Assembly (NCBI RefSeq): GCF_000718135.1
Contig: NZ_JOEM01000021.1
Span: forward strand, 123,314 to 187,313
DNA from: Streptomyces cyaneofuscatus
Lineage (GTDB): Bacteria > Actinomycetota > Actinomycetes > Streptomycetales > Streptomycetaceae
Direction: 5' to 3'
DNA: 64,000 nt
Part shown: positions 54,807-63,931 of the stretch, piece after piece
Numbering within the stretch: position 1 is the stretch's first letter
How the letters are laid out: every line of letters begins with the position of its first letter
Translations under genes and position numbers: made by a program
The notes under the pieces: model-generated
The model's input: the letters and a program-made list of their open reading frames with translations, nothing else
The model's database searches: none
What the model was told of the DNA's origin: nothing

Positions 54807-54852
54807 CCTTTGTCGTCTTTCGCTGGCATTGTCGTTTCGTACACTGGCGAGG

Positions 54853-55686
54853 GTGCAGGACCTTACGGCGACCAGGATCGACGCCCGCCCGGGGCCCGCC
54901 CTGCGGCGGTACGTCCGCTCGTACGTCGGGTTCGACCTGCGCGGATTCCCGACAGGGGTGCACTGCGGTCCGCCGGGCCGTGTGCTCACCGCGGTGATCA
55001 GCCTGTCCGACCCCCTGGGGATCGGGGCGGGCGTCGACGACGGGTCACCGGTCACCCGGTTCGGCAGCGTGGCCGGCGGTCTGATGTGCCGGTCCGTCGC
55101 GATCCACCACGACGGGCGCCAGCACGGCGTGCAGGTGTCGCTGACGCCCCTCGGTGCCCGCGCCGTCTACGGGATGCCCGCCGCCGCGCTCGCCCACCGG
55201 CTGGTCCCGCTCGACGAGCTTCTCGGAGCGCTCGGCGCCGAACTGGCCGACCGGCTCAGGGCGGCGCCGACATGGGCCGCGCGGTTCGCCCTGCTGGACG
55301 AGCTGCTCCTGAGAGCCGTCGGCCGTGGCGACGGAGACCCCCTGTCCCGGGTGCGCCCCGAGGTGGCCGAGGCGTGGCGCCGCCTCGTCGCGGCGCAGGG
55401 CCGTGTCCAGGTCGGGGCGGTCGCCACGGAACTGGGCTGGAGCCGTCGGTACCTCACCGAGCGGTTCCGCGGTGAGGTGGGCCTGTCACCGAAGACCTTC
55501 GCCCGCGTTCTGCGCTTCGAGCACGCGCACGACCTGGCGACGGCACACGATCCGCTCCCGTGGGCCGATGTGGCGACCGTCTCCGGCTACGCCGACCAGG
55601 CCCATCTCGTGAGGGACTGGCGCGAGTTCACGGGCCGGTCACCGACGGTCTGGCGGCGCGGCGAAGTCCTCCTCGGGGCCGGTTAG
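54853..55686 (+). CDS. AraC-family transcriptional regulator
   Basis: The protein is 277 aa. The GTG at 54853 lies 7 bases after a TACACT box, so it may be leaderless; an upstream GTG at 54829 would add eight residues. The C-terminal AraC DNA-binding domain (about 180-270) shows VQVGAVATELGWSRRYLTERF (first HTH) and PWADVATVSGYADQAHLVRDW with WREFTGRSPTVWRR (second HTH and tail). The N-terminal part (about 1-165) is a sensory domain of unassigned ligand. Its neighbours are a cupin and an SGNH hydrolase in the same direction, which it may control. Confidence 0.85.
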   Translation: MQDLTATRIDARPGPALRRYVRSYVGFDLRGFPTGVHCGPPGRVLTAVISLSDPLGIGAGVDDGSPVTRFGSVAGGLMCRSVAIHHDGRQHGVQVSLTPLGARAVYGMPAAALAHRLVPLDELLGALGAELADRLRAAPTWAARFALLDELLLRAVGRGDGDPLSRVRPEVAEAWRRLVAAQGRVQVGAVATELGWSRRYLTERFRGEVGLSPKTFARVLRFEHAHDLATAHDPLPWADVATVSGYADQAHLVRDWREFTGRSPTVWRRGEVLLGAG

Positions 55687-55789
55687 CCCCCGACCGGCTG
55701 CCTGTCGCGCCGACTTCCGTTCCCCTTCCCTTTCCTTCCTTCCCTTTCCTTCAAGACCGCCCGGACCCCGTCCTGTGACGATCGTGCGC

Positions 55790-56257
55790 ATGAGACTCGT
55801 CAACCACGAACGCAACGCCATCAACCTCCGGACAACCCCCGTGCACCTCGGGCTGGGGTCACGAGCGAAACCCGTCGAGGGCTTCGCCTGGGACCCGGAG
55901 GTGCTCCAGGCCTACAGCGCCGCCGTCGCGGCGGACGGCGCCGAGGGCCGGATGGTGGCCATCTTCGACGGCGACGGCCCCGGCGACCACTGGGAGCGCC
56001 ACCCCGCCGGCGGCGAACTGGTCGTCTGCCTCACCGGGTCGGTGACGGTCACCCGCGACATGGACGGAGTTCCCGAGCGCGTCGTCCTCGGGCCGGGTGA
56101 GGCCACAGTCAACCCGGCCGGGGCGTGGCACGCGGTCGACATGGCGGGACCGGCGTCCATCCTGACCATCACCGCCGGCCTCGGCACCGACCACCGTCCC
56201 CGGACCGACGCCCGCCCCACCGAGCACGTCGGCACGCTCGGCCCGCAAGCGTCATGA
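55790..56257 (+). CDS. cupin-domain protein
   Basis: The protein is 155 aa from ATG at 55790 (GTG at 55775 would add five residues). The cupin barrel is shown by DHWERHPAGGELVVCLTG (about 62-79; first motif with His and Glu) and the second half LGPGEATVNPAGAWHAVDM (about 98-116; His). These are small metal-binding barrels acting as isomerases, oxygenases or sensors; the substrate is unknown. A polypyrimidine tract (55719-55752) precedes it. Its stop overlaps the next start by four bases. Confidence 0.75.
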   Translation: MRLVNHERNAINLRTTPVHLGLGSRAKPVEGFAWDPEVLQAYSAAVAADGAEGRMVAIFDGDGPGDHWERHPAGGELVVCLTGSVTVTRDMDGVPERVVLGPGEATVNPAGAWHAVDMAGPASILTITAGLGTDHRPRTDARPTEHVGTLGPQAS

Positions 56258-56973
56258 CGACACGCGTCGCGTGCCTCGGCGACAGCCTCACCCGCGCGCA
56301 GCTCAGCGTCGACTACCTGGACCTTTTCGAACAACGACGCCCCCCGGGCGACGTGCGGCTCGCCCGCTTCGGTGTCAACGGCGACTTCGCCTACAACCTC
56401 CTGCGGCGCCTCGATCCCGTCGTCGCGGACCCGCCCGACGTGATCACCGTGCTGATCGGGACCAACGACGCCCGAGCGAGCCTCCCCGGGCATCCCGTCG
56501 AGCGGACCATGAAGCGCAAACACCTCCCCGAGCGTCCGTCGGCCGACTGGTTCCAGCAGTGCCTGGGGGCCGTTGTCGAACGGCTGCGAACGGAGACCGA
56601 CGCGACGATCGGTCTGCTGTCGCTCCCGGTCCTCGGGCAACAACTCGACGGAGCGCCGGCGCAGGCATCGGAGGCGTACAGCCGACTGATCGCCGAGGTC
56701 GCCGCCGCCAACGACGTGGCCTATCTCCCGCTCCATGAACGCCAGGTCGAGGAGGTCCGCCTGGCGGACCCGCCGCCGATCCCGTACCGGGAGCCGACGC
56801 CCGCGGCCGGCCTCGGCGTCCTTCTCCGGACCGCCGTGCTACGCCACAGCCTCGACACGATCTCGCGGCGCCGAGGTCTCCTGCTCACCACCGACCACAT
56901 CCACCAGAACAGCCGCGGCGCCGCGCTGGTCGCCGAGGTCATCGAGGCCTGGCTGTCGACCCGGAGCGCGTAA
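56254..56973 (+). CDS. SGNH/GDSL-family hydrolase
   Basis: The protein is 239 aa; ATG at 56254 overlaps the cupin stop. The blocks of the SGNH fold are clear: CLGDSLTRAQ (residues 7-16; nucleophile Ser11), RFGVNGDFAYN (Gly/Asn), VLIGTNDAR (about 66-74; oxyanion Asn) and TTDHIHQNSRGAALVAEV (about 210-227; catalytic Asp and His). It is an esterase or lipase with no signal peptide, so cytoplasmic. Its coupling to a cupin gene suggests a small deacylation pathway under the AraC regulator. Confidence 0.85.
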   Translation: MTTRVACLGDSLTRAQLSVDYLDLFEQRRPPGDVRLARFGVNGDFAYNLLRRLDPVVADPPDVITVLIGTNDARASLPGHPVERTMKRKHLPERPSADWFQQCLGAVVERLRTETDATIGLLSLPVLGQQLDGAPAQASEAYSRLIAEVAAANDVAYLPLHERQVEEVRLADPPPIPYREPTPAAGLGVLLRTAVLRHSLDTISRRRGLLLTTDHIHQNSRGAALVAEVIEAWLSTRSA

Positions 56974-57012
56974 CCGGTCCCGGCAGCTTGAGCCCTCCTC
57001 CGCTCTCTTCCG

Positions 57013-57054
57013 CCCTCCTCCCTGTCACGATCCGGTCTCGGACACGGAGGAGGG
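57013..57054 (+). terminator. hairpin terminator after SGNH hydrolase gene
   Basis: CCCTCCTCC (57013-57021) pairs with GGAGGAGGG (57046-57054), followed by TCTTGTTTTC. Confidence 0.65.
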
Positions 57055-57072
57055 TCTTGTTTTCAGCCATGT

Positions 57073-57102
57073 AATCGATTCCAATCGTCTCTGTAATCGA
57101 TT
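57073..57102. promoter_or_regulatory. tandem LacI-type operators upstream of the ribose operon
   Basis: The palindrome AATCGATT occurs at 57073-57080 and 57095-57102, in the repeated context GTAATCGATTCCA, 22 bp apart (two helical turns). This is the classical layout for a LacI-family repressor and lies 71-100 bases upstream of the lacI-type gene it probably autoregulates. Confidence 0.75.
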
Positions 57103-57172
57103 CCACGGCGTCGTGCGAGCGGTCTGCCCCTGGTTTCGAGGTGTACGGAAACCACAAGGAGGTGGTCCGGAC

Positions 57173-58189
57173 ATGGCGAGCATCAAAGATGTCGCGGCCC
57201 AGGCGGGAGTCTCCGTCGCCACGGTCTCGCGGGTGCTGAACAGCCATCCGTCCGTCAGCGAAGAGGCGCGCACCCGCGTCCTCGCCGCCGTCGACGCCCT
57301 CGGCTACCGGCCCAACGCCGTGGCCCGCTCGCTGCGCACCGCGCAGACCCGCACCCTCGGCCTGGTCATCAGTGACGTACTCAATCCGTACTTCACCGAG
57401 CTGGCCCGCTTCGTCGAGGAGGAGGCCCGCGCGCTCGGCTACAGCGTCATCATCGGCAACGCCGACGAGCGGCCCGACCTTCAGGACCACCACATCCGCA
57501 CGCTCATCGACCGCAGGATCGACGGGCTGCTCGTCTCACCGGCCGACGGTGGCTCCCCGCTGATGCGGGAGGTCGCCCTGAGCGGTACGCCGATGGTCTT
57601 CGTGGACCGCTGGATCCCCGGCATCGACGTGCCCGTCGTCCGGGCCGACGGTACGGGCGCGGTCAAGGACCTGGTGGCCCACCTGCACGGCCTCGGCCAC
57701 CGCAGGCTCGCGATCATCGCCGGGCCCGCGGCCACCACCACCGGCAACGAGCGCGTCGAGGCCTTCCGGGACGCGCTGCGCGAACTCGGCCTCGCCCTGC
57801 CCGCCGCCTACATCGGGCAGGGCGACTTCCAGGCCGCCAGTGGACGGCGGGCCACCGAGGGGTTCCTCGCCCTGGCCGAGCCGCCCGAGGTCGTGTTCGC
57901 CGCCGACAACCTGATGGCGCTCGGCGCGCTGGACGCGATCCGGGCCCGGGGGCTGCGGGTCCCCGACGACATCGCGCTCGCCGCCTTCGACGACATCCCG
58001 TGGTTCGTCCACACGGCCCCGCCGATCACCGCCATCGCCCAGCCGACCGCGGATCTGGCCCGCGCCGCCGTACGCGCGCTGGCCGACCTGATCGAAGGAC
58101 GGACCCCGCAGTCCGTCACCCTGCCCGCCCGTCTCGTCGTACGCCGCTCGTGCGGACAGGACGCGACCGACCAGAGGAGCGACCGGTGA
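57173..58189 (+). CDS. rbsR: LacI-family repressor of the ribose operon
   Basis: The protein is 338 aa; ATG at 57173 with AAGGAGGTGG (57156-57165) upstream. The N-terminal HTH is textbook LacI: IKDVAAQAGVSVATVSRVLN (residues 4-23) then YRPNAVARSLRT hinge. The periplasmic-binding-protein-like effector domain follows (LGLVISDVLNPYFTEL, about 62-77; VFVDRWIPGIDVPVVR). Being first in the rbs operon and preceded by two palindromes, it most likely represses it in the absence of ribose. Its stop overlaps rbsA by three to four bases. Confidence 0.85.
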   Translation: MASIKDVAAQAGVSVATVSRVLNSHPSVSEEARTRVLAAVDALGYRPNAVARSLRTAQTRTLGLVISDVLNPYFTELARFVEEEARALGYSVIIGNADERPDLQDHHIRTLIDRRIDGLLVSPADGGSPLMREVALSGTPMVFVDRWIPGIDVPVVRADGTGAVKDLVAHLHGLGHRRLAIIAGPAATTTGNERVEAFRDALRELGLALPAAYIGQGDFQAASGRRATEGFLALAEPPEVVFAADNLMALGALDAIRARGLRVPDDIALAAFDDIPWFVHTAPPITAIAQPTADLARAAVRALADLIEGRTPQSVTLPARLVVRRSCGQDATDQRSDR

Positions 58190-59772
58190 CCGCACCGGAA
58201 AAGCAACTGGTGGCCACACCGGACGAGTTGCTGCGCATCGAGGGTCTGCGCAAGACCTTCCCCGGCGTCGTGGCTCTCGACAACGTCGACTTCGACCTGC
58301 GCAGAGGCGAGGTCCATGTCCTGCTCGGCGAGAACGGCGCCGGGAAGAGCACCCTCATCAAGATGCTCTCCGGCGCCTACCGTCCCGACCGCGGCCGGAT
58401 CCTCGCCGAGGGCCGTGAGGTGCGCATCGACAACGCGCAGGACGCCGAGCGGCTCGGCATCGCCACCATCTACCAGGAGTTCAACCTGGTACCCGATCTG
58501 ACCGTGGCCGAGAACATCTTCCTCGGCCGCCAGCCGCGCCGCTTCGGTCTCATCGACCACCGGCGTATGCGGACGGACGCGGTGAAGCTGCTGCGCCGCG
58601 TCGGCGTCGACGTGCGCCCCGACGCCAAGGTCCGCGAACTGGGCATCGCCCGGCTCCAGATGGTCGAGATCGCCAAGGCGCTCAGCCTCGACACGCGCGT
58701 CCTGATCATGGACGAGCCGACCGCCGTGCTCACCTCCGGAGAGGTCGACAAACTCTTCGCGATCGTGCGGCAGTTGCGCACGGACGGCGTCGGGATCGTC
58801 TTCATCACCCACCACTTGGAGGAGATCGCCGCGCTCGGCGACCGCGTCACCGTTCTCCGTGACGGCCGCAGCGTCGACCAGGTGCCCGCCTCCACCCCCG
58901 AGGACGAGCTCGTCCAGCTCATGGTCGGCCGCAGCATCGAGCAGCAGTACCCGCGCGAACGCCCGGACGCGGGCGAGGTGTTGCTGTCCGTCCAGGGGCT
59001 CACCCGGGACGGGGTCTTCCACGACATCAGCTTCGACGTGCACGCCGGTGAGGTCGTCGGCCTCGCCGGGCTCGTCGGCGCCGGTCGTACGGAGGTGGCG
59101 CGCGCGGTCTTCGGCGCGGACCCGTATGACGCGGGCACCGTCGACGTACGCGGCGAACGCCTCACCCGGCACGACGTGCCCGCCGCGATGGGCGCCGGGA
59201 TAGGCCTCGTACCGGAGGACCGCAAGGGCCAGGGCCTCGTCCTGGACGCCTCCGTGCAGGAGAACCTCGGCCTGGTCACCCTGCGTTCCGCGACCCGCTC
59301 CGGGCTCGTGGACCTGAAGGGGCAGCGTACGGCGGCCGCCCGCATCGCCGAGCAGCTCGGCGTCCGCATGTCCGGCCTCGGCCAGCACGTCCGCACCCTC
59401 TCCGGCGGCAACCAGCAGAAGGTCGTCATCGGCAAGTGGCTGCTGGCCGACACCCGGGTCCTCATCCTGGACGAACCCACCCGGGGCATCGACGTCGGCG
59501 CCAAGGTCGAGATCTACCAGCTCATCAACGAGCTCACCGCATCCGGCCACGCCGTCCTGATGATCTCCAGTGACCTGCCCGAGGTCCTCGGCATGAGCGA
59601 CCGGGTGCTGGTCATGGCCCAGGGCCGGATCGCCGGCGAACTCCCCGCCGCCGAGGCCACGCAGGACGCCGTCATGGCCCTAGCGGTCGGCACGGCAGCG
59701 ACTCACGACCACCCCGCACCGAAGAACGACCTGGCACCGAAGAACGAAGAGGAGGGCCCCCGTGGCCACTGA
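58186..59772 (+). CDS. rbsA: ribose ABC transporter ATP-binding protein
   Basis: The protein is 528 aa from GTG at 58186, which overlaps the repressor stop. Two ABC domains are present: the first with Walker A GENGAGKST (about 46-54) and LIMDEPTAVLT; the second with a degenerate Walker A region (LVGAGRTEVA, about 296-305), signature LSGGNQQKVV (about 400-409) and ILDEPTRGIDVG (about 423-434), as in RbsA/MglA. It energises sugar uptake with the fused RbsC-RbsB. A C-terminal Lys/Asp/Glu-rich tail is unusual. Confidence 0.9.
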   Translation: MTAPEKQLVATPDELLRIEGLRKTFPGVVALDNVDFDLRRGEVHVLLGENGAGKSTLIKMLSGAYRPDRGRILAEGREVRIDNAQDAERLGIATIYQEFNLVPDLTVAENIFLGRQPRRFGLIDHRRMRTDAVKLLRRVGVDVRPDAKVRELGIARLQMVEIAKALSLDTRVLIMDEPTAVLTSGEVDKLFAIVRQLRTDGVGIVFITHHLEEIAALGDRVTVLRDGRSVDQVPASTPEDELVQLMVGRSIEQQYPRERPDAGEVLLSVQGLTRDGVFHDISFDVHAGEVVGLAGLVGAGRTEVARAVFGADPYDAGTVDVRGERLTRHDVPAAMGAGIGLVPEDRKGQGLVLDASVQENLGLVTLRSATRSGLVDLKGQRTAAARIAEQLGVRMSGLGQHVRTLSGGNQQKVVIGKWLLADTRVLILDEPTRGIDVGAKVEIYQLINELTASGHAVLMISSDLPEVLGMSDRVLVMAQGRIAGELPAAEATQDAVMALAVGTAATHDHPAPKNDLAPKNEEEGPRGH

Positions 59773-61717
59773 GACACTCAAGAGTGACACGGGCGCGGGT
59801 GGCACCTCCGTGATACGCCGCGTCCTGCTCGACAACGGCGCGCTCAGCGCCCTGGTCGTCCTGGTGGTGGCGATGTCGCTGCTCTCCGGCGACTTCCTGA
59901 CCACCCAGAACCTGCTGAACGTCGGCGTGCAGGCGGCCGTCACCGCGATCCTCGCGTTCGGCGTCACCTTCGTCATCGTCTCGGCGGGCATCGACCTGTC
60001 CGTCGGCTCGGTGGCCGCCCTGTCCGCGACGGTCCTCGCCTGGTCGGCGACATCGGCGGGCGTACCGGTCGTCCTCGCCGTCGTCCTCGCGATCGTCACG
60101 GGCATCGCCTGCGGCTTCGTGAACGGCGCCCTCATCTCGTACGGCAAACTCCCGCCGTTCATCGCGACGTTGGCCATGCTGTCGATCGCCCGAGGCCTCT
60201 CGCTCGTCATCTCGCAGGGCAGCCCGATCGCCTTCCCCGACTCTGTGTCCCGGCTCGGCGACACGCTCGGCGGCTGGCTCCCCGTACCGGTCCTCGTGAT
60301 GATCGCGATGGGCCTGATCACCGCGCTCATCCTCGGCCGCACCTTCATCGGCCGCTCGATGTATGCGATCGGCGGCAACGAGGAGGCGGCCCGGCTCTCC
60401 GGTCTCCGCGTCAAGCGCCAGAAGATCGTCATCTACGCGCTCTCCGGCCTCTTCGCCGCCGTCGCGGGCATCGTCCTGGCCTCCCGCCTCGTCTCCGCGC
60501 AGCCGCAGGCCGCCCAGGGGTACGAACTCGACGCCATCGCCGCGGTCGTCATCGGCGGCGCCAGCCTGGCGGGCGGCGTCGGCAAGGCATCCGGCACGCT
60601 GATCGGCGCGCTGATCCTCGCCGTCCTCCGCAACGGCCTCAACCTCCTCTCGGTCTCCGCGTTCTGGCAGCAGGTCGTCATCGGCGTCGTCATCGCGCTC
60701 GCCGTCCTCCTCGACACCCTGCGCCGCAAGGCCGGTTCGGGTGCGGCCTCCTCGGCCGGAACGGCGCCCGGCGCACCGGGTTCCGGGCGCAGGGGAGCGT
60801 TCAAGTTCGCCGGAGCGGCGCTGGCCGTGGCGGTTGTCGTCGGCGGGGTGTCCTACCTCAACTCCGGTTCGTCCGGGGGCACGACGAAGGTCGGCATGTC
60901 CCTCTCGACGCTCAACAACCCCTTCTTCGTCCAGATGAAGGACGGCGCACAGGCCGAGGCCAAGAAGGCGGGTATCGACCTCACCGTCACCGACGCCCAG
61001 AACGACGCCTCCCAGCAGGCCAACCAGCTCCAGAACTTCACCAGTTCGGGCGTCTCGTCCATCATCGTCAACCCGGTGGACTCCGACGCCGTCGGCCCGG
61101 GTGTCCGCAGCGCCAACAAGGCCGACATCCCGGTGATCGCCGCCGACCGCGGTGTGAACAAGGCCGACGCCGCCACCCTCGTCGCCTCCGACAACGTGGC
61201 GGGCGGAAAGCTCGCCGCCGACGCGCTCGCCGACAAGCTCGGCGGCAAGGGCAGCATCGTCATCCTCCAGGGCACGGCGGGCACCTCCGCCAGCCGTGAG
61301 CGCGGTGCGGGCTTCGCCGAAGGGCTCAAGGCGTACCCGGACATCAAGGTGGTCGCCAAGCAGCCCGCGGACTTCGACCGCACCAAGGGCCTGGACGTCA
61401 TGACCAACCTGGTCCAGTCCCACCCGGGCATCACCGGTGTCTTCGCCGAGAACGACGAGATGGCGCTCGGCGCGGTCAAGGCGCTCGGCAGCAAGGCGGG
61501 CACGTCCGTGTCGGTCGTGGGCTTCGACGGCACACCGGACGGCCTGAAGGCGGTCGGGGCCGGGACGCTGTACGCGTCGGTGGCCCAGCAGCCCAGCGAG
61601 CTGGGCAGGATCGCGGTCCAGAACGCCGTGAAGGCGGCCAAGGGCGAGAAGGTGGAGAAGACGGTGAAGGTGCCGGTCAAGGTGGTCACCCGCGAGAACG
61701 TCGCGGACTTCTCCTGA
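59762..61717 (+). CDS. fused ribose ABC permease and substrate-binding protein
   Basis: The protein is 651 aa; GTG at 59762, 11 bases inside rbsA. The first 325 residues are an RbsC-type permease with about eight to ten membrane segments and the signature GIDLSVGSVAAL (about 77-88) and AVVIGGASLAGGVG (about 260-273). A Gly/Ser/Ala linker leads to a further hydrophobic segment (about 342-362), which anchors a complete RbsB periplasmic-binding-protein domain (about 375-651; VGMSLSTLNNPFFVQM start, then ITGVFAENDEMALGA). So a permease and binding protein that are separate in E. coli are one chain here. The binding domain should lie on the outer face. Confidence 0.9.
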   Translation: MATETLKSDTGAGGTSVIRRVLLDNGALSALVVLVVAMSLLSGDFLTTQNLLNVGVQAAVTAILAFGVTFVIVSAGIDLSVGSVAALSATVLAWSATSAGVPVVLAVVLAIVTGIACGFVNGALISYGKLPPFIATLAMLSIARGLSLVISQGSPIAFPDSVSRLGDTLGGWLPVPVLVMIAMGLITALILGRTFIGRSMYAIGGNEEAARLSGLRVKRQKIVIYALSGLFAAVAGIVLASRLVSAQPQAAQGYELDAIAAVVIGGASLAGGVGKASGTLIGALILAVLRNGLNLLSVSAFWQQVVIGVVIALAVLLDTLRRKAGSGAASSAGTAPGAPGSGRRGAFKFAGAALAVAVVVGGVSYLNSGSSGGTTKVGMSLSTLNNPFFVQMKDGAQAEAKKAGIDLTVTDAQNDASQQANQLQNFTSSGVSSIIVNPVDSDAVGPGVRSANKADIPVIAADRGVNKADAATLVASDNVAGGKLAADALADKLGGKGSIVILQGTAGTSASRERGAGFAEGLKAYPDIKVVAKQPADFDRTKGLDVMTNLVQSHPGITGVFAENDEMALGAVKALGSKAGTSVSVVGFDGTPDGLKAVGAGTLYASVAQQPSELGRIAVQNAVKAAKGEKVEKTVKVPVKVVTRENVADFS

Positions 61718-61763
61718 CGCCGAGCACCGCCCCGGCCCGACCGACGAAAGCAGGAAGCAGAAA

Positions 61764-62693
61764 ATGCACGACAACGCCGCCCCCGGCGACGACCGTTACG
61801 ACCTCCTGGTCGTCGGCTCGGCCAACGCCGACCTGGTGATCGGCGTCGAACGCCGCCCCGCCCCCGGTGAGACGGTGCTCGGCTCCGACCTGGCCGTCCA
61901 CCCGGGCGGCAAGGGCGCCAACCAGGCTGTCGCGGCAGCCCGGTTGGGAGCCCGTACGGCGCTGCTCGCCCGGGTCGGCGACGACGACCACGGGCGGCTG
62001 TTGCTGGAGAGCCAGCGTGCGGCGGGCGTGGACACCGACGGCGTCCTGGTCGGCGGGGCCCCGACCGGTGTCGCGCTGATCACCGTGGATCCCTCGGGCG
62101 ACAACAGCATCGTGGTGTCCCCGGGCGCCAACGGCCGCCTGACCCCCGAGGACGTGCGAGCGGCGGCCCCGCTGCTGGCCGCCGCCCGGGTGGTCTCCGT
62201 ACAACTGGAGATTCCTCTGGACACGGTCGCGGAGACGGCGCGCGGCCTGGGCCCCGGGGCCCGCCTCGTCCTCAACCCGTCCCCGCCCGCCCCGCTGCCC
62301 GACGAGGTGCTGGCCGCCTGCGACCCGCTGGTGGTCAACGAGCACGAGGCGCGGTACATCCTCGGCGAGACCGCGGGCGGGGCCCCGCACGAGTGGGCCC
62401 CGGCCCTGCTCGCGCTGGGCCCGCGTTCGGTCGTCATCACCCTGGGCGCGGAGGGCGCGCTGGTGGCCGACAGCCGCACGGACTCCCTGGACCACCTGGT
62501 CGGCCCGAAGGTCGAGGCCGTCGACACGACGGGGGCCGGGGACGCGTTCACCGCCGCCCTGGCCTGGCGCCTGGGCCGGGGCGACGACCTGCGCGAGGCG
62601 GCAGCGTTCGCGGTACGGGTGGGGGCGGCGGCCGTCACGTCGCGGGGCGCCCAGACGTCCTTCCCGACGCCGGCGGAGGTCGACGCGCTGTGA
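61764..62693 (+). CDS. rbsK: ribokinase
   Basis: The protein is 309 aa; ATG at 61764 with AGGAAG upstream. PfkB motifs: HPGGKGANQAVAAARLG (about 47-63) and DTTGAGDAFTAALAW (about 254-268; catalytic Asp in GAGD). The N-terminus LLVVGSANADLVI is typical ribokinase. It phosphorylates ribose entering through the RbsA/fused permease system. Its GTG-type overlap with rbsD (4 bases) couples it to the last gene. Confidence 0.9.
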   Translation: MHDNAAPGDDRYDLLVVGSANADLVIGVERRPAPGETVLGSDLAVHPGGKGANQAVAAARLGARTALLARVGDDDHGRLLLESQRAAGVDTDGVLVGGAPTGVALITVDPSGDNSIVVSPGANGRLTPEDVRAAAPLLAAARVVSVQLEIPLDTVAETARGLGPGARLVLNPSPPAPLPDEVLAACDPLVVNEHEARYILGETAGGAPHEWAPALLALGPRSVVITLGAEGALVADSRTDSLDHLVGPKVEAVDTTGAGDAFTAALAWRLGRGDDLREAAAFAVRVGAAAVTSRGAQTSFPTPAEVDAL

Positions 62694-63079
62694 AGAAGTC
62701 CGGCATCCTCAACCGCCACCTGGCCGGAGCCATCGCCGAACTCGGCCACGGGGACACCGTGTTGATCTGCGACGCGGGCATGCCGATCCCACCGGGCCCC
62801 CGCGTGGTCGACCTCGCCTTCCGCGCCGGAACCCCGTCGTTCGCCGAGGTCCTGGACGGCCTGCTCGACGAGCTGGTGGTGGAGGGAGCGACAGCGGCCC
62901 TGGAGGTACGCGACGCCAACCCGGAGGCCACCCGCCTCCTGACCGCCCGCTTCCCGAACCTGGAATTGATCCCGCACGACGACCTGAAGGCCCGCACGGC
63001 GTCGGCCCGCCTGGTCGTACGGACGGGGGAGGCCCGGCCGTACGCGAATGTGCTGCTGCGGTGCGGGGTGTTCTTCTGA
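62690..63079 (+). CDS. rbsD: D-ribose pyranase
   Basis: The protein is 129 aa; GTG at 62690 overlaps the rbsK stop. It begins MKKSGILNRHLAGAIAELGHGD with the conserved ILN and His20-type residues, CDAGMPIP (about 25-32) and ends YANVLLRCGVFF, as in RbsD, which converts beta-pyranose to beta-furanose ribose, the form phosphorylated by RbsK. It ends the rbs operon; a strong hairpin follows. Confidence 0.9.
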   Translation: MKKSGILNRHLAGAIAELGHGDTVLICDAGMPIPPGPRVVDLAFRAGTPSFAEVLDGLLDELVVEGATAALEVRDANPEATRLLTARFPNLELIPHDDLKARTASARLVVRTGEARPYANVLLRCGVFF

Positions 63080-63096
63080 CGGGCCGGCCGACGCCT

Positions 63097-63139
63097 CGCG
63101 GACGGGCCGCACTCCGGTGAGGGGTGCGGCCCGTCCGCG
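63097..63139 (+). terminator. strong hairpin terminator of the rbs operon
   Basis: CGCGGACGGGCCGCAC (63097-63112) pairs perfectly with GTGCGGCCCGTCCGCG (63124-63139), a 16-bp stem with an 11-base loop, 18 bases after rbsD. Confidence 0.8.
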
Positions 63140-63238
63140 AAAAAAGGTCTGGCCGATAGCGGTGAGCGCAGTTACGCTTCCCGCGATGAATCACTCCGAG
63201 AACAGATCGGGGGACCCGTCCGCGCAAGGTGAGTGCTG

Positions 63239-63931
63239 ATGCTCACTCAAGCCGCGAACCGGGATTCCCACCCTTCCTTCTGGCCGCGCGTGCGCGAGTA
63301 CGCCGTGCCGGCCCCGATGATCGAGACCGCGACCGCCCGCCGCCAGGCCGGGGACTGGGCAGGAGCGTGCGCCGCAGCCGGCGTCGACATCGATCTCCGC
63401 CTCCGGTCCGTGGTAAGCAGCCACGGCCGGGCACTCGCCGCCCTCATCCGGGCGGACCTTCGCCATCTGGCTCCCGACCTGCTGCGCTGGCACATGCCGA
63501 GAATCGCCCCGCACGGGTTGCTGCGCCCGGGGCTGACGATCGCCCTGGCCCGCTACGACCCACCGGAGCGTGACGGGCCGGGCCCTCTGCACCTGGTCGT
63601 GCGGACCCCGCCCGCCTGGGCGGACGCCGGGCAGCGGATCAGCCTCGCGCTGTGGGACGGTTCGCACACCGAACCGGGCGCCCGCCGTCACCCCCACCCG
63701 CATCCGAACCGGCGCTACCGCCTCGATCTGCACCGCCACCTGTGGGATGCGCGCAGGGTCGATGAGCTGCGAATCCGCTCAGGGGCCTGCGGTGATCGGC
63801 CAACCAACCTTGCCGCCGCGGCCGTTGACCCGGATCTGTGGGGCGCCGTGCCGCCGGATCGCCGCTGCGCCGTCGGCCGGTGGGCGGAGGAGGCTGCGAT
63901 CCTGCTAGGGCCTGTCTTCAAAGGCTATTGA
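63239..63931 (+). pseudogene. conserved hypothetical protein gene truncated by an IS element
   Basis: The frame starts at ATG 63239 (AAGGTGAG upstream; GTG at 63233 also possible) and runs for 230 codons, ending at 63931 in the sequence of an IS end that begins near 63908. The residues up to about 223 have normal coding character (FWPRVREYAVPAPMIETATA near the start; LRADLRHLAPDLLRW-like). The final seven residues come from the IS. The missing C-terminus makes it a broken gene, although the N-terminal part may be made. Family: unrecognised actinobacterial protein. A 17-codon open frame at 63186-63239 precedes it and ends where it starts. Confidence 0.7.

Noticed and set aside
55719..55752. 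Polypyrimidine (CCTTTCCTT) tract
   Set aside because: Simple-sequence stretch before the cupin gene; nothing links it to a function beyond low complexity.
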